Part shown: one piece after another, positions 25,555 through 37,377 of the stretch
Numbering within the stretch: position 1 is the stretch's first letter
Layout: each line of letters opens with the position of its first letter
Origin: Kappaphycus alvarezii
Lineage: Eukaryota; Rhodophyta; Florideophyceae; Gigartinales; Solieriaceae
Assembly (NCBI GenBank): GCA_002205965.3
Contig: NADL03000008.1
Coordinates: forward strand, 248,001-312,000
Direction of reading: 5' to 3'
Length of the DNA: 64,000 nucleotides
Notes under the pieces: model-generated
Told to the model about the DNA's origin: nothing
The model's database searches: none
What the model saw: the letters and a program-made list of their open reading frames with translations, nothing else
Position numbers and translations under genes: made by a program

Positions 25555-26064
25555 GATGCCGCCGCACTATTCAATTGTTGCACAAGGTTGATGTTCCCCG
25601 GGAGCGATACCAAATGCACTGCCTGTGTACGTCGGCCAGCCCACTGAAGCATTCATTCAATATTGCCGATCCTACAGACGCCCGAAACGATGCTGAGGTC
25701 TTTGATGCCCTGTAAATTTCTTCGTAGATCTTCACGGACTCGTGCTCTCGTACAAAGCTTGTTAACAGCCCATCCTTCCCTTCCGACATGTTATTCTTGG
25801 TTTCACACATATCGAGCCTCTCCTCCACTTTGCCGTTACGGCAAGTCTCTTCAACGCCGCACCGGCCAATGTCAGGAACCGGACAGACATCGGACCTCGT
25901 TCCCCTGCCCTCACCGGCTACCGAAGCAGCAGCGAATATTATTTCTTGACTCCACCAAGCTGTCAACCCTTGCACGATTTTGTGCTCCGCATATCCGATG
26001 CATGCAACTTAAGTGGCTGGCGAGAAATTTCATCGGTGCGAAAGCCCAATTATTAAACATTTAG
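25555..26064 (+). mobile_element. LINE fragment (same family as 47946-50533)
   Basis: Plus-strand frames give RCRRTIQLLHKVDVPRERYQ, then HCLCTSASPLKHSFNIADP and TDARNDAEVFDAL, and later LRQVSSTPHRPMSGTGQTSD. These follow the minus-strand LINE at 48.7-49.3 kb closely (RTLQLLHKVADPRERYHMHR, FKLADPTHARTAAEAFDGL, LQQVSSTQHRPVSGPGHTSD). It covers only the linker between reverse transcriptase and endonuclease and is broken by at least two frame changes. Confidence 0.8.
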
Positions 26065-27617
26065 GCATATATATGAAACTGGATTTCAAAGCATTTTTTA
26101 TGTTCAGTTGTGAAGGATAGGATATTTGTCCCAAAAACTGGCTCTTGAATCTCTCCAAAGCCCTGTGGGCTGTAAACAGGATTCTTTTTTATTCTTACTC
26201 AAAAATTTATTAAATAAACTCATTTAAATTCGCCAACCACGTCAACCTGCTCATGCAATCCATATTTGGTACTATCTTAACTTCGGCCACTCTTTAAGGA
26301 GAATCAATCCCTCGAAGTCTCTGGTAACTGGTTTCGGGAACTTTTGTAAGTTCTCCCTATGGCAACATATTGAAATACCGAATTTCACTCGATTTTTTCA
26401 AAGTTTTACAAATAAGCAGTCTAGAAAGTGCCCTTAAACTACCATTTGATTGAAAAATTAAGACATAGTGCGCTGCGAAGAAGGTGATTTTGTTTCTTGA
26501 TTTTTAAATTCATTGAGTAGGGGGTCACTTGGTCGCAGTACTGTACTGTTGTTGGACAGCGAAAGAGAACGTTTGTTCCACGCGTCTCTATAGTATAGTT
26601 GCAGATTAAATTTATGACCAGGTAAGATCAGAAGTGTTCGGGACAGCACCTCTCGCGTCCGGGCTTTAGCCACCCCCTTGAGCAAGTTTAATAGTGAATT
26701 TCGTTGAGCTCTTACAATGTCTCATCGTTTCATTGCTCGTAGCTGAATTAATACTATCCTACCGCAGCCTGAATTCATCGCTCCTTCTCGTTCATTCGCA
26801 AAGCATCACATCTGCTTTCGATGAAAAGAGGCTTCAAGTAGAATTGTAAACTTACCACTGTTTGCAGTACTTTCAGGTGCCCAATGTACAGCCACAATTT
26901 CTTCTCTGGGCGTACGGCGGGAGTGACCCCGTTGCACTAGAGGTACGTCGATATCTATGCACCTCAGTTCGCTGTGCCTTCATTAGGCCGCCCAACGCCC
27001 TGAATTCTCGTCAACGTTTCCATAGAAGATGCAACATTCCTCTTTATATTTCGCACACAGGAGTCTCAAATTCTCACTGTGTACCGACATATCCCTGAAC
27101 ACGTGACTATTGCAAATGGTCATTCTACAGGTGGCGTTACCAAATGTGTACGTCGGCGCGTTTACTCCATCTCAACAGCCACGTACGTCGAAGGTCTCTA
27201 AGGGAGACTTACTCAACATCCTCTGGTTCATTGTCATGCGACCAATCTATCATAATGCGGAACGACACTACTTCTGCTATACTCAATCTCCATTCACATC
27301 ACCATTACCATACCCTCGATGGCATCAAAATTACAGTAAAATATTCATTCATCGCTTTCTAACAACTGTACAGTATCAGGCGAGAAATTTCGCATTTATC
27401 ATGTCAAGGAAAGACGCATGCCATGAAAAACCCATATCAGGCAAGGCGAGCTAGAAGGAGATCTTAACTCCTGAACTCCTGTTATTTCACCTACCCTTCG
27501 GCAATAGCCCGTGCTTCACTGTGACAGCGAAAACTCGTCGCTGCCCAGTGCATAACATTCACCTGGAAGCAACGGATACCCTTTGTTATACTCGTATGGT
27601 CCCGTCGTCTTTGCTGC
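26065..27617. other. Spacer without recognised gene
   Basis: Short frames only. TACTGTAC-type words lie at 26536-26550 and 27363-27375. Confidence 0.45.
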
Positions 27618-29676
27618 ATGACCACCGGCCAACCAGTTCCGGGGCAAGAATGGGGACGGTCACCAATCCCACCCCAGGTTGCTGTCTGCTATAGAAGTTT
27701 TGATCCAAAACGCGGACCGTCAACTTCCGTCTCCTTGTCAGCTATAGACAGCGTTGAGCTCCAGGTGGACGAGGAATCCTTTCCGGCGGCAGTTGACGGG
27801 GGCAGCTCAACCTAATTTTGGTCGAAGGGTCGTCCACAACATACTACGTCTTCCCGTCCTCTTACCCTTCGACTACCCGACATGACATCCTACATACCCT
27901 CATCGAGAGGCTTACTTCTTCCGAGACATTTCCTCCACATGTCTCCGCCAGTTTTTCATCCTCACTAAGCTGGTCAAAGCTGATCGCGACGCTCACGGTA
28001 AGCCGCCATGTATCGCGCTTTCCTACACCTTCACATGTTTCTCATTGCGGTCATGCGTAGCAGTGCTCGCGGTGAGGAAAGGTGGGAATTCGTGGAAGAA
28101 TAACGCTACGCGTTCCAGGAACCGCTGAGGCGGACACTAACTGGCTCCTAATGGGGCGCCCTGCAAGCCGATGCTCCCATCAAGCATCAACACCAGGAAG
28201 AGTCGTCAATCGAAAACTGCCCCCTCTGTAACGTAGCGAGGGGGGCGCTAGAGTGCTGCTTTTCTCCGTCACGATCCAGACACTCATTTAGGGGATCGCT
28301 CTACGACCGGGTCTACGTTTTTTATATCAATCTCCACGATCAGCATCTTCTGGCCACACACAGACATACCTCGCTAACATCCCTCTCTCCGAGTGCCCAG
28401 GTAATGGTTTGGACCTCCTCAGAGCGCAATTTGGTAACCATGCTTTCACCAATGCTTTCTTACGCAGCAAGGTGGTGGATGGTTGTATCCGCACTCTGGC
28501 GCTCCTAAAACAGATCCAGAACCTATTGGCGATTTTCTCCATTCACCACCTCTATGTCTCTACATGCCGTGTTGTTCATGCCTCTCAGCATCCTGACCTC
28601 AGCAAGTCGTTGAGACTGGTGAAGAGTTCGAGTCCGTCCCTAGGTGTTCCTATGTCGCGCTGCATGAAGTCTCCCTAACAGAAGACGTCTCGGAACAGGT
28701 ATGTCTCCTTGGCGGTCGTTTTTTCTCGATTATCAATCTCCTCGTGCACAGCGCTGTTGTCGCCAACATGCTTGAGGCTGCCCTCACCCGCTTACGCACC
28801 TACTGCCGCCCTAATTCCTATTCCGTGGCTGTCCATTTCTACCTTGTTCGGGTAGACAAGTCCCTCCTGATCAACCAGGCATGTTTGCCGCATATAAAAG
28901 TTTTTCCACTGGATTCAATGCAATCCTTACATCAACGAACTCCTCCCTTGCTAACACTCCCGTCGAAATTTTTAAATCTTTCATCGCAAGAGGCAAAGGC
29001 AAAGTTTTTTGGGGGCGATGAACTTTAGAAGCGAGTGTTCCGTCCGAGCTGTCACTCCTTGGAAGCCACTAGTCGTCTCATGCGCGGCCTATTCTTTCGT
29101 CACAGCGCAGCCACCGATTTCCTGTAAGCGTACCCTAACACCGCGATGAAGGTTCATGAAACCATCATACTCCGCAGATTTCTCGTTCGCTTCGTTTACA
29201 CGTTTGTATGCGTATGAAGATATTGACAGGAGCAACGAGCCAATAACCGAGCGTCCCAGGATCATGGAGTCTTTAGGACTGTACTTAACCGATCCAACAA
29301 CCTCCCCCGCCTGCCGATCTGGTTCGGCATGTCTATTTCTCTCCCACCCACCCTCCCGCGCAGGGCACTCTAACATGTCTTTTTCTGGTGGTTTTCGTAG
29401 TGATTCCGTCAGTTCAAGATCCTCAGGTGTGCGTTAAGTGTTGCTTAAAGTTGGTAAGCGGATTTTCATGAGACTCAGTAAAATAACATGAGTCTGCCAG
29501 TATACACAGACTCATTGCTGATGAAGTTTCGCCCCTGCAATCAGGACCTCTATGTCTATGGTTACCTTGCCACTGGCCGCAGAGTCTCGGAGTTCTGTGG
29601 AATTCATCGCCACAACCCCATCCCTAACGTGTATTTGCGTAGCACCCCTTCCGCGCCGGTGACCTCGACTGGTTAA
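27618..29676 (+). mobile_element. LINE relic, reverse-transcriptase linker and endonuclease parts
   Basis: The anchor is 28409-28560, where LDLLRAQFGNHAFTNAFL and CIRTLALLKQIQN align in order with the linker of the LINE at 47946-50533 (LFGAALGNREFTDSCL, RRTLQLLHKV). At 29515-29650 the frame reads CNQDLYVYGYLATG then HRHNPIPNVYLR, the remains of the C..C...DVYG.HA..C...RHN.IRDV zinc finger before the restriction-like endonuclease. Frames upstream (27618-28060) fall where reverse transcriptase should be but are too worn to assign. Many frame changes; an old copy. Confidence 0.6.
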
Positions 29677-29699
29677 CCGAACATTTACAGCGAACCGCG

Positions 29700-32650
29700 T
29701 GGCAATGATCACTCAAAAATGATATTTTCTTTTGGATGGAAAGATCTGAACCATTTTAAATGCTTCGTAGTCTTGTAGTATACGAAGGTATGCTGGAGTA
29801 CAAAGCCTCCCTGTTTTTTTCGTCTCGTCTACTTACTTCTGCTTTCGACTGACGTCAGAATGTCAGCAGGTCCAAGCCTTCCCATGATCATGCGCAAATA
29901 ATGAGAGCTTATGTGAAAATTTACAGGGATTGAAAAACCTTGGCGGAGATGAAGAAATCATGTGTGAGGAAGATGCCAGATATAAACTGAACACACTAAT
30001 CTTCTTAATTTCTATTAATGTACATCTAAAAAACTAGCAATATGTCACGGTCTTTTCAGGTGTAGCGATAAATATCGCTACACCTGAAAAGACCGTGAAT
30101 AACTGATGCCAACGTTTAATTTGACGATATCCTAAATTATAATACACAAAAATTGCCACTAAGAAATACTGAAATAAAAGTTGAATTTTGTGTAAATTGA
30201 GGTGCTTTCTCGTCTATCTCTGTTGAAGACTATAAAAACAGTAGAGATATATAGACTTATTTACGTCAGAGTATTTCGTAATACATTATTTTATCTCCTG
30301 AATCCTTTAATGGTGATAAGAGAAAATACTCAGTAATAATACAGAGATGTTCTTCAATAGATGCGGCACAATGTTGAACAGGTTTTATAGTCAAAAATTG
30401 TTGGAAATATCAAAAATATCAGAAGGTATCCCAACTGTCAATATTGATCGTACTACTTATTCTTCATAAGAATTAGAATTGGACTTGGACTGTAGCGAGA
30501 ATCATGCTTCATGAAGTATCGAAGTTGATTCCAAAAATGTATAGAAAGTTAAAATTGATGGCTCTGTCAATGCTTTTAAGGGTCTCAAAGCTGATTGGTA
30601 ATGAAAAAATGTATTGAAAGAGTCTGTTACTGATCAAAAAGGAAGTAAAGCCACAGAAACATATTTAAATCTACATTTCAGTCGAAGTATCGATGGAATG
30701 TATAAAAATCTTTGAATTTGGGTTAATCCGATTAATATCTCTAATTATAATAATAAAAAAAGAGAACATGAGAACAACTTCGAAGTTTCACAAGTTTCTG
30801 CAGCCTATATTTGTCATTTTATAATCGAAAGCTGGTTACACGGTATTCGTTGTAAGATATGTACATTTTCAACCAAGAGAGAAACAGGCATCCCGACTCT
30901 GCTTTCCCCTACAAAGACAAGAAAATTCTGCAGAGTTGAATCTTTGCAGAAGAGCCCCATCGGTTATTACAGATAAAAAACCACACTGGGTAATTCCATT
31001 CCTGTTATATCTGACATACACTTAAAACGGAATAGAGAGAACCAATTCAGATTCTCTACGGCGCGAAAAAAAATACCTAGAAGTAAGCTTGCGACAGATC
31101 CGCGTAGAGAGATGTGTTTAATTGATTGTTTTCGTTTTATATGGGAACTATTTAACGATTAATGCTTTAAAGGCGTGTAGACACTATATTTTATCCTTGA
31201 TAGTTAGGAAAAGCTTAAATTACTATGAAAATGATGCAGCGCCTAGGGCACTCAAAAGATAAATCCCCCGATTCTATTTACTCTCGAATTATAAGCAATG
31301 ACTGTGGGTGACTTGTACGAGCACGGTTATTAATCTATTTTGAAACTCCTGTACAAATTAGTAGGTCTACGAAAATATAGCTACTAGAAAGTTTGAAACG
31401 TCGATAGAAAAAATCCAATGTCTAATTCAGAATTGAATTGGATAAAAAACATATTTACAAACACATGGACTTTTGCATTACATCACTGACTGTTTCCATG
31501 GATATAATACACTCTTTGTCCTTGGAATTCAATTGAATTTCTCACTTCATTATTCGGTATGACTTTCTAAGTTATCTCTTATCTTGATTATTTTTATTTG
31601 GAGCCGTGATTAAAGTGATTTTTCCTCACATGTACATGAATTTTATTATTTACGCTTCGCTAACTTTGGAAGAATTAATGACCTAAAATTTTCCTTGTAC
31701 TCCGCTAAACTATTATTTTAATGGTGGTAGAAGAATAACAGAGCGGTTATTTTTCATTTTGCAAAATAATTTCTCCTACAGTAGCTTTCGATTAACTTCT
31801 ATATTTTGTTTCTTTTTTGTTGGCATGAAAGTTATTTTATATCAATTTCTTTCCATTTCACCAGTGAAAATGGCGCGAATCACACTAAAATCGTTTATCT
31901 TTATTATTTCTATAATTTGGCAATAATGAATTTGGCAATAATGTGACAACTTGTCAGCGGCAGTGTTACATTATTAATATCTATGTCTCCGTGATATCCC
32001 GGACAGAATATGCGATTTTGTATCAACAATAGCACATTGACTAAGCTTTCCTCGTAAGCCATGAGTTCGGCTAGGCGCCTGATGGTGGTATTTGAAGAAC
32101 CGTAAATCTATAGGAATTTCACGAGAAATAATGTATTACCGGACACAACATGGATTAATGCTAGACTTTACGAGCGATACATGCCTGTGCGCCACTCCAT
32201 GGATTAACGACCAGTATAGCTGTCTTTAAAGGGGCGAAAAGGGGTGGTGTACTTAAATTTCTTAATAACAGCACTTGCAGACGATCCGTAATTCTTGTGG
32301 CCACTTCTATATCCTGGGAACGGAAAATTGGGTAAATGTGATGGCACAGTATACTTAATTTTCCTGATTAAGGTAGTAGATGCTCAACGTGAGTAGCTAC
32401 TGACATATTACGAGACCAGAGATTATCTGGAATATACTGCACATACTTTCATGTTGTGGCCTTAAGCGTCGCTCAGAACCCCTTCCAGCACACAACTGGC
32501 GTTATTTTGGACGAGTCCCGTAGGGTGACGAGCGAGCAATGTTTGCCGCGCATCAAAAATTGGTTGGTTCACTGCAAGTGGTAATGGTTGCGAGCCTTGC
32601 TAAAACGTTGCTACTGCTGGGTCTGCAGTAAGAGTACGGTTCAGTGCAGT
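29700..32650. other. AT-rich gene-free block of about 3 kb
   Basis: Same character as the 10.5-18.4 kb desert: AT-rich, stops in every frame, no domains. It contains the perfect palindrome at 30045-30098. Confidence 0.6.
30045..30098. repeat. Perfect palindrome: 26-bp arms, 2-nt spacer
   Basis: The arm begins TCACGGTCTTTTCAGG (30045) and runs to 30070. After AA, its exact reverse complement runs from 30073 to 30098. All 26 positions pair. The block is GC-richer than its surroundings and would form a strong cruciform or RNA hairpin. Confidence 0.9.
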
Positions 32651-32660
32651 TTGTAGCCGA

Positions 32661-35590
32661 CTAATAAATGGTAGTTATCTCGCTCAGCAAGTACGCAGCG
32701 TTGGAGGTGACCATCAACGCGGCATATCGCTGAAGGAGAATGTCCCGCACTTTGTCGTATTGGCCTATGGCTCGGCTGGCTACCGAAGGTGCCACTTCCG
32801 TAATGAAAGAAAACGCGTCGGGGTGCCTCTTTCCAAACATGGAGATTGGTAAGGGAAAGAGCCTGTTTATGCCGGGTAATCCGGCCACAAGCCCCTGGTA
32901 CTTCCGTAACTTATCAGCGTGGGCGGCGTTTAAGCTTCTCACGGGGTTGAAAGATCTCATTCTGAGATGAGAAGGGGCTGGTGTGTTTATGAAAGTGACG
33001 TAGAAGTATTCGCTGCCCCTAGCAGCGACCGTCGCCCTGATATTTGGACACGTTATGTGTTCCCCACGGGCCCGGGGTTCAACAACGGGTTTTCTTGCGG
33101 CAAGGTCGATATCGTGAACAAACAAAGTGACCTGATGATCGTGGCGATCAATGCGATCAGAGCATTGTATGCAAGGGATAAGATGGTCTCCATGGGTGTG
33201 GAGAGTTTCTGGAACATACGGCCCTCGGGCAGGTAGTTCCTGGTTCAAACAGTAGGGCCTGACAAAAGTATTTGAACAATAGGTTGAAGAGTCTTTTGCT
33301 GATTACCGTCTTCAAACCTGTCGAGGGAGGGCGGTGGGCCCATCCTTTTTATTCCCGGGAGTTTCATTGAGGCTCTAAACGCTTGTGTGCGGCCATCGCC
33401 CCGTGGAAGCTCTTCATACGCTTCTGTGTGGACTGCGTCTGTCATTTTTTTTTGCCAGGGTGGAATTTGAGTGAAAGAAATTGAAAGGTAGTCTATCAGC
33501 AGGGCGTCACAAAAATTCCAGGTATTCAACGCCACTTTGGCCTCAGGGTACGTGGCCAAGTCGGGCACTGCGGTCGGCAAGCATTGCTACAGCAGTTTTT
33601 TTGTGTAAGCCAGAGGCAAGGAATGTCGCTGCGGTGATGTCCTTGGCTGAGGTGAGGCCGATTCCGAGGGATATATCTTCCTATCTTCGATTGGTCTCAA
33701 TGGGATTTGCAACTCCTTGAAGAATGCGGCGTCCATGACGACCCTGCCAGCGTTCTTATGGCCAATTCCATTAACTGTTAAAAATAAAGGGCTTCTTGCT
33801 CCGTGCACAGCGGCGGCACGACCCGGAGCAGATATCCTAACTTGACGGCTCCGAAACAGTTGCGCAAAAATTTGGAAGGAGGACTGCGTATGCTGTAGTT
33901 CCATGACGGCTTACATGAATGGCTTTAACGAGTGTAAATGATTGGTAAAATATTCTCTCATGAATTCCTCTGAACCTATAGACGCATTAGTAATGCTTGT
34001 TCCCTCGCTAGAATCCTGCTGGATCTGCGATGAGTAGGTGGCTTTGACTTCGTCGCTTGGGGCCATAGACAACTATACCTTACTCCTCGAGAGTGCGAGG
34101 TGTGGACCGAGGCGTGTTGCGTCGAGCGAGAACATAATTTCGATTGCCTTGGTGTAAGCATCGTGTTTAGCCACTATCTAGCCGTCTTTGTGATACCAAA
34201 GCTGGAGAAATGCGCCTTGTACCTCCTAGTCACCCTGGGATAGTGCCAAAATGTTCTGTATCTTACGATTAATGGTGTGAAGGACTACTTCAAGCAACAG
34301 GCCGCTGAGTGGGTCCCCTTCCTGGACACCAGTGACGCTACAAAATATATCAGGCCCCGTCCGCAAGAACTCTGGGTCTTTTCCATTGGAGTACATTACC
34401 CAGGGCAGCAGCTAAGGAAAATTGGTCTGAACTGCCTTGAGAAAAGCCGACCGACTACAAAGATAGAAGGCGTTCTTCAAGTCTATTGCCATCAATGCGA
34501 AGTCTGATGTGTCCCCAAGCGTATTCACCATTCCCCGGACGGTGTGCAAGATAGTCTTGGCTTTCACCCCCATCAACGATGCCTACCTGGAGTAACTGGA
34601 AATAGACCGCGGCCTTACGTGAGGATTACGACATAAGACATTCACTCACTAGTCGTCTCAGTGTCTCGCCCGCAGCGATAGGGCGTGGTCTGAGATCCTT
34701 TTCTGCCCTGGAGTGAGCGGCGCGCCTGCGATCCATTGAGCGATACTTGGTGGAGCCTTACCGGCTGCTGGGGCTTTGACGAACTCGGTGAACGATTTTA
34801 AGATCCCTCCGAGAGGGAAGACGATGGCGCCCGCAGCAGCTCTTCGAGGTGCGACGAGCGTAAACCTGAGCCACAGGGTGCGGATCCCGGTTTAAACGAC
34901 CGAATTGATAGATGAACCTCCTCCTTACTGATTTTGATGTACAAGGGAATGAAACCAGGCGGAACTAACTTTGGACGGTAGGCTGCCGGATTTTCCTGCA
35001 TATTTTTGGCTCGCAAGGCTAGATACGTCATTTGTTGCGGGCAATGACCCCAGAGAGGTTAAAGCTTGTGCTGATTTTCCCGTAGGTGCCCTATTTGGCG
35101 AGGCGAAGCCAGCGCCTAATATTTGCCTGGCTCTGTTCTGCCGGTTCCATCTTCGTCGAGGCTCTGTTGGTGAACTTTTTGAGCGCTTCTTGCCAGAGTG
35201 TTTCGTACTGTCTGTTTTTCCAAAGTTTAATACGCTTCCTGAATATCTCCGCGTTGGTTTGAGCGCGTGCTTCTTCATTTAGAGGCAAAATTTGACGATT
35301 TAACGGGCAGCGAAGCATCATGGAGGGGAACAGGAACACCTTTCCGAATTTCTCCACTGCGTCGTGTCGTCCCGTGTCACACGCACGTGCCGCGTCGTGT
35401 AGGGCTCTAGAGAATAAGTCGCTCATGGCTGTACTGAAAGGCGAGCGAATGTGGGACAAGAACAGTATGTGCGTTGAACATATTTGTTTGAGGGAAGATA
35501 CTGGCTGCGCACTCAATTCCTCTTAGATTGTAGTAGCAGATTGGTTTGCGCCAGAAAACGCCTCGGGAACGCTTAATCGCAGCAGGGGAG
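32661..35590 (-). mobile_element. LINE relic, family of the 43.9-47.4 kb element
   Basis: Minus-strand pieces appear in the order of the fuller copy at 43885-47405. The N-terminal part is at 35091-35516 (SLKQICSTHILFLSHIRSPF, FGKVFLFPSMML). A finger-region block with SIRSFKPGSAPCGSGLRSSH lies at 34798-35031, and reverse-transcriptase remnants at 34250-34600. At 33245-33580 are PPWQKKMTDAVHTEAYEELP and GDGRTQAFRASMKLPGIKRM. The endonuclease part is at 32661-33248 (HGDHLIPC, RHDHQVTLF, YFYVTFINTPAPSHLRMRSF, DKLRKYQGL). The zinc-finger cysteines are partly lost and there are many frame changes. It is a diverged, older relative rather than a recent copy. Confidence 0.85.
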
Positions 35591-35637
35591 GATTGCTTCA
35601 GTCCATTCAAATCTCTCCGCCGATACAGTCCACGAAG

Positions 35638-35850
35638 AATTGAGTGAACAGCCAATACCGCCCCTCAAACAAATACGTACAACGCACATACCGGTTTTGT
35701 CCCACATTCCCTCGCGTTTCTGTCCAACCCTGAGCGACTTATTCTCTAGAGCCCTACATGACGCTGCCAATGCATGCGAAACGGATGACACGACGAGTAG
35801 GGGCATTCGGCAAAGTGTTCCTGTTCTTCTCTTCGATGCATAGCTGCACT
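35638..35850 (+). mobile_element. Second LINE 5' fragment, head-to-head with the relic at 32661-35590
   Basis: The plus-strand frame from 35640 reads PIPPLKQIRTTHIPVLSHIP and LSDLFSRALHDAANACETDD, matching the minus-strand frame at 35370-35516 (VSSLKQICSTHILFLSHIRS, MSDLFSRALHDAARACDTG). The DNA is clearly alike too, so 35310-35520 and 35638-35850 form an imperfect inverted repeat around a spacer of about 115 bp. Only the N-terminal part of the element is present on this side. Confidence 0.85.
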
Positions 35851-36296
35851 CTGCATCGTCATTCAAAGACGCACAGTCAACTCTAATTTTTTGGCTAGAC
35901 CAAGCGGTATGGACGGTCCATATGAGTGAGATCCTATTTAACTCGTACATTTCTTCCACATTCCCGATATATTTGTCGAAAGCTGTTCATTTGCACTGCT
36001 TTAAAGCCAGTCAATTTTAGTGGCCCTGCACGTTGCATTTCCCTAAAGTTCTGTCATAAATCACATCCTACATATCCCCAATGCCAATAATTTGGTATCA
36101 ATATTTTGAAACTAACTTTACGTCTTGAGAAAGAGCAGCCCGCGACGTATTCAGGGTCCCTCACTCAGTCAAGACCTTGATCACAGTTTAACTTCTGTGA
36201 TCTACAAATAAATCCACTTAAACCGAGGTTGAACAAGAGATAAACGAGGCTAAGAGAACTTTTTCCAGAGCTCTCGAAGGACCCATTTTTCAGTTG
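35851..36296. other. Short spacer
   Basis: No gene is recognised between the inverted LINE fragment and the next transposon. Confidence 0.4.
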
Positions 36297-36444
36297 TTTT
36301 CGATTTATCGAAATTAACTAGTAATTTCGAAATATTGAAACTACGGCCATTTTCGTAATTTTAATGTTCGACTTATCGAACCTTACCATGGTTCGATTTA
36401 TCGAAACTAAAATCGATAAAAAAAAATAACCAAAAAACAATAGA

Positions 36445-37115
36445 TTACTTGTCTCCTATTCTTTCTACAGATTTCCCAAGTTTTTCACCACGAAGGCGGA
36501 AGCGTACCGGAAGAACACCGTCGAAGAATGAGTCACTACATAAATCAGCAGTGTATCCTTCTCCGTCGGCCTTTCTGTTGTTCAAAGTTTTTAGCTGGAT
36601 GTCGGACGCACGTGTACCAAATAGGTCATCGTCCAATGTAAAGAATCCATTTTTTGTATCGAGAATATTTTTTCTGGATGACTGAAAAGCGACTCTTTCG
36701 AGCTCTCCAATAAGGTGGGTAAGATCCATTTGAGTTGCCCAAACCCTGCTGTTGTCATTCCCAGATCCTGTTGAACTAAATGGCAGCATGTTGTAAAGTG
36801 TGGACTTCGCAACCGAACAACCACTGATATGCTTAAATACTTCAGCGGCTCGCTCGAGGCTGAGTCTAGTCGTCGATGACAGCAGAAAAACAGCGAGGAA
36901 CACTGTATCGACCAAATCTGAAGGCGTGGAAGTTTGACCATTTTGAGCGCAGTGCGTTCATTCATCCAGTTACAACAAATTTCTAAAGCGTCATCCAAAA
37001 ACATCCGCAAAACTGATGATCTACTTTTGTCTGATTCAAGAGCTTGAAGCTCAATTAAAATTCTCCGAACAACTGTTTCTCCATACAGTCGAGCCCTCTG
37101 GGAGAAGAAAGACAT
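36445..37115 (-). pseudogene. Putative DDE-type transposase of unnamed family
   Basis: Two overlapping frames make up the product. The upstream one gives MSFFSQRARLYGETVVRRIL and ends at NERTALKMVKLP (37115 to about 36930). The other continues as VDTVFLAVFLLSSTTRLSLE down to 36445, so one frame change lies near 36920. A key stretch is NGFFTLDDDLFGTRASDIQL followed by KTLNNRKADGEGYTADLCSD, then VLPVRFRLRGEK. The LDDDL...ASD...L..RK..GEG...D..D series of conserved-looking acidic residues resembles proteins I know only as repeated, transposase-like families in fungi and oomycetes. I cannot name the superfamily. The product (about 220 residues) is shorter than a usual transposase, so a C-terminal part may be missing. 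Confidence 0.5.
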
Positions 37116-37134
37116 TTTAAAGACCTCTCATCCA

Positions 37135-37377
37135 TTATGTTGAATGGCGTGGCATTCTGTATTTCCACCCTGCTTTCGGATCTGAACCATCTCTACGACT
37201 TGTTTCTTGCCTTCTTTTAACGTTAGTACCACGACCCCTCCTGACGTGACCCCTTCCTCTTCCCCTCGCTCTTGATCCTCTCCCCCTTCTTGGTCCTCGC
37301 TGTGCTACACTCTCAATCCCTTCTTGTTCTCTGTTTAGTTGATCTAATAAAGCACTATTTTGAGCTTTTTGAGCCAC
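37135..37377 (-). CDS. RGG-rich basic frame upstream of the transposase
   Basis: An 80-codon frame with a Gln/Asn-rich start and a dense basic block (RRGRGSRARGRGRGHVRRGR, residues about 29-48), then a short charged tail. It ends 20 bp before the transposase frame on the same strand, so it is either that protein's N-terminus (joined by a frame change or intron) or a separate small nucleic-acid-binding protein. RGG/RG tracts commonly bind RNA or DNA; here that is inference. Confidence 0.4.
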   Translation of the reverse strand: MAQKAQNSALLDQLNREQEGIESVAQRGPRRGRGSRARGRGRGHVRRGRGTNVKRRQETSRRDGSDPKAGWKYRMPRHST

